Positions 1-7,544 of a DNA stretch of 35,675 nt are shown here, piece after piece. The translations under genes were made by a program, and so were the position numbers. Below the pieces are notes generated by a model that saw only the letters and a program-made list of their open reading frames with translations, searched no databases and was not told where the DNA came from. Source of the DNA: Nitrosomonadales bacterium (GTDB taxonomy: Bacteria > Pseudomonadota > Gammaproteobacteria > Burkholderiales > Gallionellaceae); contig JAHFRC010000016.1 in the NCBI GenBank assembly GCA_023259015.1, forward strand, positions 1-35,675, read 5' to 3'. Position 1 is the stretch's first letter; every line of letters starts with the position of its first letter.

Positions 1-1472
1 TGCAGTGCAACAACTTCGAGGTCATCAACATGGGCGTGATGGTGCCGTGCCAGCAGATACTGGATGCGGCGCGCGAACACCATGCCGACATAATTGGTCT
101 TTCAGGCCTGATCACGCCTTCGCTGGAAGAGATGGCGCATGTGGCGAAAGAGATGCAGCGCCAGGGCTTTACCATTCCGCTGATGATCGGCGGCGCGACC
201 ACCTCGCGTGTGCATACGGCGGTGAAGATCGAGCCGAACTACCCGAATAGCGCAACCGTGTATGTAACCGACGCCTCGCGCGCGGTGGGCGTGTGCAGCA
301 ACCTGCTAAGCGCAACGTTACGCGACGATTATGTAGCCGAAATCAATGCCGACTATGCGCAGGCGCGTGAGCAGCACGAAGACAAGAAAGGTAAGGCGGC
401 GCATGTCTCGCTGGCGGAGGCGAGGGCGCATGGGTTTAAAACAAATTGGGGAAGGCAAAACCCAAACCCCTCCCCAGCCCTCCCCTTGTCATGGGAGGGA
501 GCCGCAACTCCTCCCCTGACAAGGGGAGGTCGGGAGGGGTTTGAAGTTTACGTCCCCCCCAAGCCCTGGCTCATGGGAGTACACAAATTCGAGGCCTACC
601 CGCTCGACAAGATCGCCGAATACATCGACTGGTCGCCGTTCTTCCATGCGTGGGAATTGACCGGACGTTATCCCAAAATACTCGAGGATAAAAAAGTGGG
701 TGAGGCTGCGCGCCATTTATTCCACGATGCGCAGGCCATGCTCAAGCGCATCATCGAAGAGAAATGGCTGACGGCTAACGCCGTGTTCGGCTTGTTCCCG
801 GCTAGCAGTATCAACCATGACGACATCGAAATCTACAGCGACGAATCGCGCAGCAAAGTGGCGATGACCTGGCACAACCTGCGCCAGCAGACATTGAAGC
901 CGGAGGACAAACCCAACCTGTGCCTGGCCGATTTCATCGCGCCCAAAGCAAGTGGCGTGGCCGACTACATCGGCGCTTTTGCGGTCACCGCCGGCATAGG
1001 CATCGAGAAACACATCGCCAAGTTCGAGAAGGCGCATGACGACTACAACGCCATCCTGCTGCAATCCCTCGCCGACCGTCTGGCGGAGGCCTTTACCGAA
1101 TTGCTGCACGCGCATGTGCGCCGCGAATTCTGGGGCTATGCGGCAGATGAAGCGCTGGATAACGACGCCATGATCGCCGAGAAATATCGCGGCATCCGCC
1201 CCGCCCCCGGCTATCCGGCCTGCCCAGAGCACAGCGAGAAAGGTCCGTTGTTTGAGTTGCTCTGCGCTCCCGGAAATGCAGGCATCACGCTTACCGACCA
1301 CTTCGCCATGCTGCCCACAGCAGCCGTGAGCGGCTTCTATCTTTCGCATCCGCAGGCACAGTATTTCGCCACCGGCAAGATAGACAAAGATCAAGTTGAG
1401 GATTATGCAAGGCGCAAGGGCTGGTCGCTGGAACAGGCGGAGCGCTGGTTGGCGCCGGTGTTGAGTTACTAA
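1..1472 (+). CDS. metH: Cobalamin-dependent methionine synthase, C-terminal part (5' end outside window)
   Basis: This is the 3' portion of methionine synthase, which transfers a methyl group from methyltetrahydrofolate to homocysteine via cobalamin. The open frame runs in from the left edge (first full codon at base 3) and begins within the B12-binding domain (QCNNFEVINMGVMVPCQQIL); the Asp-x-His-x-x-Gly cobalamin motif must lie upstream. GGATTSRVHTAVKIEPNY follows, then the reactivation (AdoMet) domain with YIDWSPFFHAWELTGRYP and the RGIRPAPGYPACPEH motif, ending normally at a TAA. The linker between the two domains carries about 30 extra residues rich in Pro and Gly, encoded by a palindromic insertion (bases 465-542). 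Frame and flanking motifs are intact, so the enzyme is probably functional. Recognition is secure. Confidence 0.96.
   Translation, partial: QCNNFEVINMGVMVPCQQILDAAREHHADIIGLSGLITPSLEEMAHVAKEMQRQGFTIPLMIGGATTSRVHTAVKIEPNYPNSATVYVTDASRAVGVCSNLLSATLRDDYVAEINADYAQAREQHEDKKGKAAHVSLAEARAHGFKTNWGRQNPNPSPALPLSWEGAATPPLTRGGREGFEVYVPPKPWLMGVHKFEAYPLDKIAEYIDWSPFFHAWELTGRYPKILEDKKVGEAARHLFHDAQAMLKRIIEEKWLTANAVFGLFPASSINHDDIEIYSDESRSKVAMTWHNLRQQTLKPEDKPNLCLADFIAPKASGVADYIGAFAVTAGIGIEKHIAKFEKAHDDYNAILLQSLADRLAEAFTELLHAHVRREFWGYAADEALDNDAMIAEKYRGIRPAPGYPACPEHSEKGPLFELLCAPGNAGITLTDHFAMLPTAAVSGFYLSHPQAQYFATGKIDKDQVEDYARRKGWSLEQAERWLAPVLSY
465..542. repeat. 78-bp palindromic repeat inserted in frame in metH
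   Basis: Two arms, 465-491 and 517-542, form an imperfect inverted repeat: the left arm has CCCCTCCCCAGCCCTCCCC followed by TTGTCA, and the right arm is its near complement starting TGACAAGGGGAGG. The unit is 78 bp, so it adds 26 codons with no frameshift or stop. Its sense reading is a Pro/Gly/Arg-rich stretch. It resembles the C-rich palindromes scattered between genes in many proteobacteria; that family resemblance is from memory and was not searched. Confidence 0.85.
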
Positions 1473-1485
1473 CTTGGTTTTCAAC

Positions 1486-1950
1486 ATGACAGACCAAGAG
1501 GAAGAGTTCGTTCACTTTGTTTCATGTATCGAGTCACTAAACAATGCTTGGCGCCTGATCAACATCATCAAGCATGAACGTGACAACCCATTGGTTGGTG
1601 CTGCATTTCGATACGCACTAATTGAATATGCAAAACCATACAGAGAATCTCGCGACAAAAATAAAAAGAAGAGACGCCTTGACACATCGTGCATACCGAC
1701 AACAATGCAGGAGCTACATAAGCGCATCATTGACTCCAGAGATCAAATTCACGCACATTCTGATCTAGCGGTAATGGACGCAAAGCTCTACGTTCATGAA
1801 TCACAGGGTGTGCGCTTTTCGACCATCCTCCAGAATGTTATAACTGGTGTCGAGGAGTTTAAGAATATTGATGAGATTCAGAAACTGATTGAGAGTACTC
1901 TTGAAAATATGTATGAGAAGGAAAAGCTTCTTGAGGCTAAACTGCCTTAA
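1486..1950 (+). CDS. Hypothetical protein with a HEPN-like Rx4-6H motif
   Basis: A 154-residue, mostly helical, charged protein with no signal peptide or membrane segment. I do not recognise the family. A segment reading DSRDQIHAHSDLAV contains Arg-x5-His next to His-Ser-Asp, which resembles the active-site motif of HEPN ribonuclease or accessory domains often seen in defence and toxin loci. This rests on motif shape only. The ATG at 1486 is preferred; a TTG twelve bases upstream is in frame but has no better context. The gene starts 13 bases after metH, yet its base composition is clearly AT-richer than metH, which together with the toxin-antitoxin genes downstream suggests later acquisition. 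Function unknown. Confidence 0.7.
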   Translation: MTDQEEEFVHFVSCIESLNNAWRLINIIKHERDNPLVGAAFRYALIEYAKPYRESRDKNKKKRRLDTSCIPTTMQELHKRIIDSRDQIHAHSDLAVMDAKLYVHESQGVRFSTILQNVITGVEEFKNIDEIQKLIESTLENMYEKEKLLEAKLP

Positions 1951-1965
1951 CCAGCACGGTAGAAC

Positions 1966-2038
1966 GAATATGGTGGGCAACACTGCGTCCTTCGACTTTG
2001 CTCAGGACATGCTTTTGCCCATCCTACGAAAATTACGA
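1966..2038. repeat. Composite palindromic repeat, copy A
   Basis: A stretch of about 72 bp in which GTGGGCAA at the left pairs with TTGCCCAT/CCTACG at the right, enclosing a CCTTCGACTTTGCTCAGGAC core. The core is a diverged form of the CTTCGACAAGCTCAG repeat that flanks the GIY-YIG gene at the right end of the window. A near-identical direct copy lies at 2828-2902, so copies A and B bracket the three-gene toxin-antitoxin locus. Confidence 0.8.
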
Positions 2039-2132
2039 GAACCACAAATGAAATGAATCGCATCGCCTTTTTGCCGTGAACCCCCTTCCGGTTTATCATG
2101 CCAACAACACAAACACGCTTGCGAGGTTAACC

Positions 2133-2369
2133 ATGAACATCACCGCCCAACTGGATCAGCTCACCACGGCTGACAAAATCCGCACGATGGAATATCTGTG
2201 GGATGACTTGTGCCGTCATGCCGACGAAGTGCCTTCCCCGGCATGGCACGCGGATGTGCTGTCGCAACGCGAGCAATCGGTAGCCGAGGGAGGCTCAGTA
2301 TTTCGAGATTGGGAAACGGAGAAGTCGAGAATCCGCGATACTTCAATTAAGGAGGAATCATGCAACTGA
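2133..2369 (+). CDS. Addiction-module antitoxin-like protein (Unstab_antitox family)
   Basis: A 78-residue protein starting MNITAQLDQLTTADKIRTME with the LWDDL-type helix typical of the putative addiction module component family (PF09720/TIGR02574). These proteins normally act as antitoxins beside a RelE/ParE-type toxin. Here no RelE/ParE ORF follows: the stop overlaps the start of hicB, so this antitoxin is orphaned from its usual partner and joined to a HicBA pair. The C-terminal half is less typical than usual (it ends RIRDTSIKEESCN) and may have been remodelled at the junction. The internal ATG at 2133 is chosen over an upstream in-frame ATG at 2076 because homology begins there. Confidence 0.75.
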   Translation: MNITAQLDQLTTADKIRTMEYLWDDLCRHADEVPSPAWHADVLSQREQSVAEGGSVFRDWETEKSRIRDTSIKEESCN

Positions 2370-2566
2370 CAGCCGTACTTACACACGCCGAAGAAGGTGG
2401 CTATATTGCGTTTAACCCGGAGACGGGAACGACAACACAAGGCGAGACAATCAATGAAGCGCTGAGCAACTTGCAAGAAGCCACCGCGCTGTATCTCGAA
2501 GAGTTTCCCATAGTTGCGCACGGACATCCTCTGGTGACGACTTTCGACCTTCCGGTACATGCCTAA
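2360..2566 (+). CDS. hicB: HicB-family antitoxin
   Basis: A 68-residue protein with the degraded RNase H-like fold typical of HicB: an N-terminal strand pattern (LTAVLTHAEEGGYIAFNPE), a glycine turn, then TQGETINEALSNLQEATALYLEE. It lacks a C-terminal DNA-binding extension, so it is a short HicB. It should neutralise the HicA toxin encoded immediately downstream, whose gene overlaps its end by 8 bp. A good Shine-Dalgarno (AAGGAGGAATC) precedes the ATG at 2360 and lies within the preceding antitoxin gene, implying translational coupling. The hicB-before-hicA order is one of the two known arrangements. Confidence 0.88.
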   Translation: MQLTAVLTHAEEGGYIAFNPETGTTTQGETINEALSNLQEATALYLEEFPIVAHGHPLVTTFDLPVHA

Positions 2567-2780
2567 GCTTCCACACATATCTGGCGCACAAGCGGTCAAG
2601 ATATTTGAACGGCTTGGCTTTGTTGTCATGCGTCAAAATGGAAGCCACATCGTCCTGCGCAAAGATTCTACCGGATGCGTTGTTCCCAATCACAAGGAAA
2701 TAAAGGTGGGCACGCTGGCCGGCATTTTGCGTCAGGCGGGTGTGTCAGCAGATGAGTTTTTGTCTGCATGGCGCGGCTGA
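2559..2780 (+). CDS. hicA: HicA-family mRNA interferase toxin
   Basis: A 73-residue double-stranded-RNA-binding-fold toxin. It shows ISGAQAVKIFERLGFVVMRQ followed by NGSHIVLRK, in which the His of Gly-Ser-His is the catalytic residue of HicA mRNA interferases, then VPNHKEIKVGTLAGILRQAG. The length is typical for the family. It overlaps hicB by 8 bp, and the pair plus the upstream orphan antitoxin form one transcription unit. The catalytic His is present, so the toxin is probably active and needs HicB. A hairpin (2793-2821) follows 12 bases after the stop. Confidence 0.9.
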   Translation: MPKLPHISGAQAVKIFERLGFVVMRQNGSHIVLRKDSTGCVVPNHKEIKVGTLAGILRQAGVSADEFLSAWRG

Positions 2781-2792
2781 CGGAAAGCCCGG

Positions 2793-2821
2793 GTGGGCAA
2801 AGGCTATCAAGCCGTGCCCAC
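2793..2821. repeat. GTGGGCA palindrome after hicA
   Basis: GTGGGCA (2793-2799) pairs perfectly with TGCCCAC (2815-2821), with an inner GGCT/AGCC stem. It belongs to the widespread GTGGGCAAAG...GTGCCCAC repeat style. It may act as a weak transcript end for the toxin-antitoxin genes but has no T-run. Confidence 0.7.
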
Positions 2822-2827
2822 GCGGAA

Positions 2828-2902
2828 TAGAAAATGGTGGGCAACGCTATGCCCTTCGACTTTGCTCAGGACATGTTTTTGCCCACCCTACGAAAATTTC
2901 GA
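2828..2902. repeat. Composite palindromic repeat, copy B
   Basis: Direct copy of the element at 1966-2038. Both share TGGTGGGCAAC, a CCTTCGACTTTGCTCAGGAC core, TTTTGCCCA and CCTACGAAAATT, with only scattered substitutions. It lies directly upstream of the FKBP gene, leaving about 25 bp for that gene's ribosome binding site. Confidence 0.8.
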
Positions 2903-2927
2903 TAATCATAAAGATGGAGAACATAAA

Positions 2928-3275
2928 ATGACTGAACTGATTAAAACCGACATCAAGCTGGGCGAAGGCGAACCGGCGACCAGCGGCCATGAAGTGGTGG
3001 TGCATTACACCGGCTGGCTGTACGACGAAGCCGCACCCGACCACAAAGGCAAAAAATTCGACAGCTCGCGCGATCGTAACGAGCCGTTCGATTTTCCGCT
3101 CGGCGCGGGGCATGTCATAAGGGGTTGGGATCAGGGCGTGGAGGGTATGAAGGTGGGCGGGCAATGCACGCTCATCATCCCGCCCGAGCTAGGCTATGGA
3201 CGGCGTGGCGCAGGCGGCGTCATCCCGCCGGATGCGACGCTGGTATTTGATGTAGAGTTGCTGGCCATTCGCTAA
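2928..3275 (+). CDS. FKBP-type peptidyl-prolyl cis-trans isomerase
   Basis: A 115-residue single-domain FKBP that catalyses cis-trans isomerisation of Xaa-Pro bonds. Family signatures are [46 protein letters not shown] and [20 protein letters not shown], ending FDVELLAIR, so all active-site segments are present. There is no signal peptide, so it is probably cytoplasmic. An upstream in-frame ATG (2793) would add residues encoded only by the composite repeat. The ATG at 2928, preceded by GATGGAGA at suitable spacing, is therefore the start. Confidence 0.93.
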   Translation: MTELIKTDIKLGEGEPATSGHEVVVHYTGWLYDEAAPDHKGKKFDSSRDRNEPFDFPLGAGHVIRGWDQGVEGMKVGGQCTLIIPPELGYGRRGAGGVIPPDATLVFDVELLAIR

Positions 3276-3334
3276 CAGCGCATTGTAAAACTACTGCGCT
3301 TGCCTGAACTGTATTGCTCAAGGATTTAGAATGC

Positions 3335-3510
3335 TCATTTACTTCTGTGTAAACCGCATCTGCGACACGTTACTGGCAAAGCCAGCAGGTTGCGGGAGCA
3401 GATGCAGGCCGCTCATCCCGCACTGGAAGGCTTCGCCACACCGTGTCAGAGCGGCGACTTCTTCATCATTTCGCGCCTTGTTCCGGCTTCGCTCGTTACG
3501 TTTTTCAAAA
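3335..3510 (+). repeat. Structured dispersed repeat, copy 1 (candidate structured RNA or mobile element)
   Basis: About 175 bp closely related to the complement of 20601-20770. Pairings visible here: GCATCTGC (3356-3363) with GCAGATGC (3398-3405); hairpin CTGGCAAAGCCAG (3373-3385); GCCGCTC (3408-3414) with GAGCGGC (3449-3455); inner GGCTTCGCC; and GACACG (3364-3369) with CGTGTC (3442-3447), which would cross the first stem as a pseudoknot. Copy 2 keeps these pairings while some bases differ (GCCGCCC/GGGCGGC; AGC/GCT), so the differences are compensatory. It ends about 35 bp before the DUF486 gene. One frame is open through it, but differences between copies are not biased to third codon positions. 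Confidence 0.75.
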
Positions 3511-3544
3511 CGCTGCCCAATGATTTGCTGAAAGAGAAACAAAA

Positions 3545-3898
3545 ATGGGAATGATTTCGCAGCCGCTGCTGGTTACGGCCCTGTTGCTGATCTGCTCCAA
3601 CCTGTTCATGACCTTCGCGTGGTATGGGCACTTGAAGAACCTGGCGGCTTCTCCGTGGTATATCGCCGCACTGATCAGTTGGGGCATTGCACTGTTCGAG
3701 TATCTGCTGCAAGTGCCGGCCAACCGCATCGGCTACACCGCCTTTGATCTCGGGCAACTTAAAATTTTGCAGGAGGTTATCACCCTGTCGGTGTTTATCC
3801 CTTTCGCAGTGCTGTACATGGGTCAGCCGCTGAAACTGGACTACCTGTATGCGGCAATATGCTTGATGGGTGCGGTGTATTTTATTTTCAGAACATAA
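3545..3898 (+). CDS. DUF486 (DMT-like) small membrane protein
   Basis: A 117-residue integral membrane protein with four hydrophobic segments (about residues 5-25, 38-57, 73-92 and 96-114). It matches the DUF486/DMT-family pattern: NLFMTFAWYGHLK near the N-terminus, SWGIALFEYLLQVPANRIGY in the middle, and LKILQEVITLSVFIPFAVLY. Relatives are small drug/metabolite-transporter-like proteins with no established substrate. It stands alone between a structured repeat upstream and an inverted repeat downstream that separates it from mpl. Confidence 0.88.
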   Translation: MGMISQPLLVTALLLICSNLFMTFAWYGHLKNLAASPWYIAALISWGIALFEYLLQVPANRIGYTAFDLGQLKILQEVITLSVFIPFAVLYMGQPLKLDYLYAAICLMGAVYFIFRT

Positions 3899-3901
3899 AT
3901 A

Positions 3902-3972
3902 CGTTCGTGCTGAGCTTGTCGAAGCATGTGCGTTGTATGTCCGCCCACCCTTCGACAAGCTCAGGGCGAACG
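3902..3972. repeat. Inverted pair of the CTTCGACAAGCTCAG repeat, gene-less copy
   Basis: The arm 3902-3924 (CGTTCGTGCTGAGCTTGTCG then AAG) faces its near-complement at 3950-3972 (CTTCGACAAGCTCAGGGCG then AACG), separated by 25 bp. The same arms bracket the GIY-YIG gene at 35154-35528. It lies between the DUF486 gene and mpl. The in-frame upstream extension of mpl reads through it as a repeat-derived peptide and was therefore not used. Confidence 0.85.
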
Positions 3973-4003
3973 GACGAATTATCGTAAAGAATTGGGGCTG
4001 GAA

Positions 4004-5335
4004 ATGCATATCCATATCTTGGGAATCTGCGGCACCTTCATGGGCGGCATCGCGGTGCTGGCCAAACAGGCAGGCCATCGCGTCACCGGTTGCGATGCTA
4101 ACGTGTACCCGCCGATGAGCACGCAACTCGAAGCGCAGGGTATCGAACTGACCGAAGGTTTCGGGCCGGAACAGTTGAAGCTCAAACCGGATATCTTCGT
4201 CATCGGCAACGTGGTGTCGCGCGGCAACCCGCTCATGGAAGAAATCCTCAACCGCAACTTGCCCTACATTTCCGGGCCGCAGTGGCTGGCGCAGAACATC
4301 CTGCACGATCGCTGGGTGCTAGGTGTGGCGGGCACGCACGGCAAGACCACCACCAGTTCCATGCTCGCATGGATACTGGAATACGCGGGGCTGAATCCCG
4401 GTTTCCTGGTCGGCGGCGTGCCACAAAATTTCGGCATCTCGGCGCGGCTCACCGATGCGTCATTTTTCGTCATCGAAGCGGATGAATACGACACTGCCTT
4501 CTTCGACAAGCGTTCCAAGTTTGTGCATTACCATCCGCGCACCGCAATCCTCAACAATCTGGAATTCGACCATGCCGATATTTTTCCTGACCTCGCTGCC
4601 ATCGAGACGCAGTTCCACCATCTGGTGCGCACCGTTCCGGGCAACGGGCTCATTGTCAGCAATGGCCGCGAAGCCGCTTTGGATCGCGTGCTCCAGCGCG
4701 GTTGCTGGACACCGGTGGAGTTATTCGGCTTGCACCATGGCTGGAATATTGATGCGGACAACACCGTGTTTCTGGATGGCGAAATACAAGGCACGCTGCA
4801 ATGGGAACTGATGGGCAAACACAACCGCATGAATGCGCTAGCCGCGCTGGCCGCCGCACGCCATGCAGGAGTGCCGGTGGCGCAAAGCCTTGCGGCCCTG
4901 AGCGAATTCAAGAACGTGAAGCGGCGCATGGAAGTGCGCGGCGTGGTGAACGGCATCACCGTGTATGACGACTTCGCCCACCACCCTACCGCGATCGATA
5001 CCACCGTGGCCGGATTGCGTAGCAAGGTCGGGGGTGCGCGCATTCTGGCGGCGCTGGAGCCGCGCTCCAACACCATGAAGCTCGGTGTGATGAAAGATGC
5101 GTTGCCCGGCAGTTTGAAAGATGCCGATCTGGTGTTTTGCTACAGCGCAAACCTGGGCTGGGATGCGCGCGAATCGCTCGCCCCGCTAGGCAGCAAGGCT
5201 ATGGTGAAAGATGACCTGAACGAATTAATCGAAGCGATTACCGCTGCTGCGAAATCAGGCGATCATGTACTGGTCATGAGCAACGGCGGGTTTGGCGGGA
5301 TACATGAGAAACTGCTGCAGCGGTTGGCAAAATAG
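4004..5335 (+). CDS. mpl: UDP-N-acetylmuramate:L-alanyl-gamma-D-glutamyl-meso-diaminopimelate ligase
   Basis: A 443-residue Mur-family ligase that re-attaches the recycled murein tripeptide to UDP-MurNAc in the cytoplasm (ATP-dependent). It starts MHIHILGICGTFMGGIAVLA, the Mpl-type Rossmann N-terminus. The ATP-binding GTHGKTTTS lies at residues 110-118, the central domain has FFVIEADEYDTAFFDKRSKF and NNLEFDHADIF, and the C-terminal domain has YDDFAHHPTAI. The ATG at 4004 is chosen because homology begins there and the longer frame is repeat-derived. It converges with dgt, the two stops being six bases apart, leaving almost no room for a terminator. Its presence implies meso-DAP peptidoglycan recycling. 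Confidence 0.95.
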   Translation: MHIHILGICGTFMGGIAVLAKQAGHRVTGCDANVYPPMSTQLEAQGIELTEGFGPEQLKLKPDIFVIGNVVSRGNPLMEEILNRNLPYISGPQWLAQNILHDRWVLGVAGTHGKTTTSSMLAWILEYAGLNPGFLVGGVPQNFGISARLTDASFFVIEADEYDTAFFDKRSKFVHYHPRTAILNNLEFDHADIFPDLAAIETQFHHLVRTVPGNGLIVSNGREAALDRVLQRGCWTPVELFGLHHGWNIDADNTVFLDGEIQGTLQWELMGKHNRMNALAALAAARHAGVPVAQSLAALSEFKNVKRRMEVRGVVNGITVYDDFAHHPTAIDTTVAGLRSKVGGARILAALEPRSNTMKLGVMKDALPGSLKDADLVFCYSANLGWDARESLAPLGSKAMVKDDLNELIEAITAAAKSGDHVLVMSNGGFGGIHEKLLQRLAK

Positions 5336-5341
5336 CGCAGT

Positions 5342-6463
5342 TCAGTCTTCCTCTACCGCGAAGATACGGTGGTGCTCGCGGATGGCGTAGCGGTCGGTCA
5401 TGCCCGCAATGTAGTCGGCCACAGCGCGTGCCTGGTCGGCTTCTGCCTGCCACTGGTATTGCGGCGGCAACAGACGATTATCTTCCATGAAAGCTCGAAA
5501 CAGGTCGCCGATGATACGGTGCGCCTTGGCGCTCATGCGCATGACGCGATAGTGGCGATACAGGTGAGTATGCAAAAAGGACTTTAGTTCGCGGTTCATT
5601 TCACGCACTTCGGTGCTGAACGCGGCCAATGGCGGCGCAGAGCGCACGTCGGCAAGATTCTGTATGCCATGCGCGCGAATATTCTGCTCTGTCTGCCGTA
5701 GCAGGTCGCTGACCAGCGTATTGATCATGCGCCGTATCGTTTCGTGTATCAGGCGACGCTCGCTCAGATTGGGGTAAGTCTGGCGCACCGCGTCGAGGTG
5801 CATGGCAAACAGACGCACCGAAGCAATCTGTTCCAGCGTTATCAACCCGGAACGCAAGCCATCATCCACGTCGTGATTGTTGTAGGCGATCTCGTCGGCC
5901 AAGTTGGCAATCTGCGCCTCCAGCGAGGGGCGTTGCTTGTTGATGAAGCGCTCGCCCACCACGCCCAGCCTGGCGGCATTCTCAAGAGAGCAATGCTTGA
6001 GTATACCCTCGCGCGTTTCAAAGCACAGGTTCAACCCGTCGAAGGCGGCATAGCGTTCTTCCAGCACATCCACCACGCGCAATGATTGCAGGTTGTGTTC
6101 GAAGCCGCCATGCTCCTTCATGCAGGCATTGAGCGCGTCCTGTCCGGCATGGCCGAACGGCGTGTGGCCGAGGTCGTGCGCCAGCGAGATGGCTTCCACC
6201 AGGTCTTCGTTGAATTTCAGATGGCGCGCGATGGAGCGGGCAATTTGCGCCACTTCCATGCTGTGCGTGAGCCGCGTGCGGAACAGGTCGCCTTCGTGGT
6301 TGACGAATACCTGCGTCTTGTATTCGAGGCGGCGAAACGCGGTGGAATGGATGATGCGGTCGCGGTCACGCTGGAATTCGCTGCGCCCGAACGGCGCTTC
6401 TTCGCGCACGATCCTGCCGCGTGTATTGTGTTCGCTTACCGCGCAAGGCGCAAGCTCAGACAT
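5342..6463 (-). CDS. dgt: dGTP triphosphohydrolase-like HD protein
   Basis: A 373-residue HD-domain protein hydrolysing dGTP (or related dNTPs) to the nucleoside and triphosphate. The HD metal-site pattern is clear: [19 protein letters not shown], then [18 protein letters not shown] and [19 protein letters not shown]. An upstream [22 protein letters not shown] is diagnostic of the dGTPase family (the shorter type common in betaproteobacteria). The start is the ATG at 6463 ([12 protein letters not shown]), which overlaps the aroB stop by 8 bp. A longer in-frame start at 6511 inside aroB has no family similarity. It is the last gene of aroK-aroB-dgt. Confidence 0.93.
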   Translation of the reverse strand: MSELAPCAVSEHNTRGRIVREEAPFGRSEFQRDRDRIIHSTAFRRLEYKTQVFVNHEGDLFRTRLTHSMEVAQIARSIARHLKFNEDLVEAISLAHDLGHTPFGHAGQDALNACMKEHGGFEHNLQSLRVVDVLEERYAAFDGLNLCFETREGILKHCSLENAARLGVVGERFINKQRPSLEAQIANLADEIAYNNHDVDDGLRSGLITLEQIASVRLFAMHLDAVRQTYPNLSERRLIHETIRRMINTLVSDLLRQTEQNIRAHGIQNLADVRSAPPLAAFSTEVREMNRELKSFLHTHLYRHYRVMRMSAKAHRIIGDLFRAFMEDNRLLPPQYQWQAEADQARAVADYIAGMTDRYAIREHHRIFAVEED

Positions 6464-7544
6464 TTTTGCAGCAAGCTTCCAGTGTTTGCCGCAGCAAATC
6501 TTCCGGCACATCCCCGCTCACCACGGCATGGCCGATGGCCTTGAGCAGCACGAAGCGCATCTTACCGCCGAGCACTTTCTTGTCCAGCCCCATCAGTTGC
6601 AAATATTTCTCCACACCCAGGGCTGGTCCGGCGACTGGCAGGCCGGCACGCTCAAACAAATGTCGCGTGCGCGCAACATCCTGTGCGCTGATCCAGCCCA
6701 AGCGGCGCGACAACTCGGCAGCCATGATGGTGCCTGCCGCCACGCCTTCACCGTGCAGCCATACGCCATAGCCCATGCCGGTCTCGATGGCATGGCCGAA
6801 GGTGTGGCCGAGGTTGAGCAGGGCGCGTTCGCCGCTCTCGCGTTCGTCCGCGCCGACTACTTCGGCCTTGTTCCGGCAACTGCGCGCAATGGCGTATTGC
6901 AGCGCTTGCGCGTCACGCGCCAGCAGCTTCTCCATGTTCTGTTCCAGCCACTCGAAAAACGGCAGGTCGCGGATCAAGCCGTACTTGATGACTTCCGCGA
7001 TGCCTGCACGCAACTCCTGGTCCGGCAGCGTGTTCAGCGTGGCGATGTCGGCCAGCACGGCTTGCGGCTGGTAGAACGCGCCGATCATGTTCTTGCCCAG
7101 CGGGTGGTTGATGCCGGTCTTGCCGCCGACCGAAGAATCCACCTGCGCCAGCAGCGTTGTGGGGATCTGGATGAAGGGCACGCCGCGCAGATAGGTTGCA
7201 GCGGCATAGCCGGTCATGTCGCCGATCACCCCGCCGCCCAGCGCTATCAATGGCGTGTTGCGCTCGCAACGGCTGGACAACAATGCGTCGTAAATCAGCC
7301 CCAGTGTTGCCGCATTTTTGTATTCCTCGCCATCCGGCAGGATGATGGGCAAGACATCTACGCCGTGGTATTGCAGCATGCTGCTTAATGGCTCCAGATA
7401 AAGCGGAGCCACCATCGTGTTGGTTACTATCGCCACCCGTTTGTGCGGCAAATGCGGCAACAGCAAGTCTGCACGGCCAAGCAGGCCGTTGCCGATGTGG
7501 ATAGGGTAGCTGCGGTCAGCCAATCCTACGGTCAATGTTTGCAT
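6456..7544 (-). CDS. aroB: 3-dehydroquinate synthase
   Basis: Second step of the shikimate pathway: DAHP to 3-dehydroquinate, NAD+- and metal-dependent, cytoplasmic. The 362 residues match the usual length. Key segments: the NAD-binding [11 protein letters not shown] and [22 protein letters not shown], the [20 protein letters not shown] signature, and the metal ligands [23 protein letters not shown] and HGEGVAAG. It overlaps the end of aroK by 13 bp and the start of dgt by 8 bp, so the three are translationally coupled. The aroK-aroB pairing behind the pil genes is the usual betaproteobacterial and gammaproteobacterial arrangement. Confidence 0.97.
   Translation of the reverse strand: MQTLTVGLADRSYPIHIGNGLLGRADLLLPHLPHKRVAIVTNTMVAPLYLEPLSSMLQYHGVDVLPIILPDGEEYKNAATLGLIYDALLSSRCERNTPLIALGGGVIGDMTGYAAATYLRGVPFIQIPTTLLAQVDSSVGGKTGINHPLGKNMIGAFYQPQAVLADIATLNTLPDQELRAGIAEVIKYGLIRDLPFFEWLEQNMEKLLARDAQALQYAIARSCRNKAEVVGADERESGERALLNLGHTFGHAIETGMGYGVWLHGEGVAAGTIMAAELSRRLGWISAQDVARTRHLFERAGLPVAGPALGVEKYLQLMGLDKKVLGGKMRFVLLKAIGHAVVSGDVPEDLLRQTLEACCKNV

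Noticed and set aside
717-1487. 256-codon minus-strand open frame opposite metH
   Set aside because: Antisense shadow of metH, whose reading frame is confirmed by conserved motifs throughout.
3335-3550. Open frame through structured repeat copy 1 ending at the DUF486 start
   Set aside because: There is no good start codon or ribosome binding site, and differences between the two copies follow stems and not third codon positions.
3926-4003. Longer mpl start
   Set aside because: The extension is encoded by the CTTCGACAAGCTCAG inverted repeat and gives a peptide unrelated to Mpl; similarity begins at the ATG at 4004.
6093-7388. Long plus-strand open frame opposite dgt and aroB
   Set aside because: It spans two identified minus-strand genes and has no domain or credible start context.
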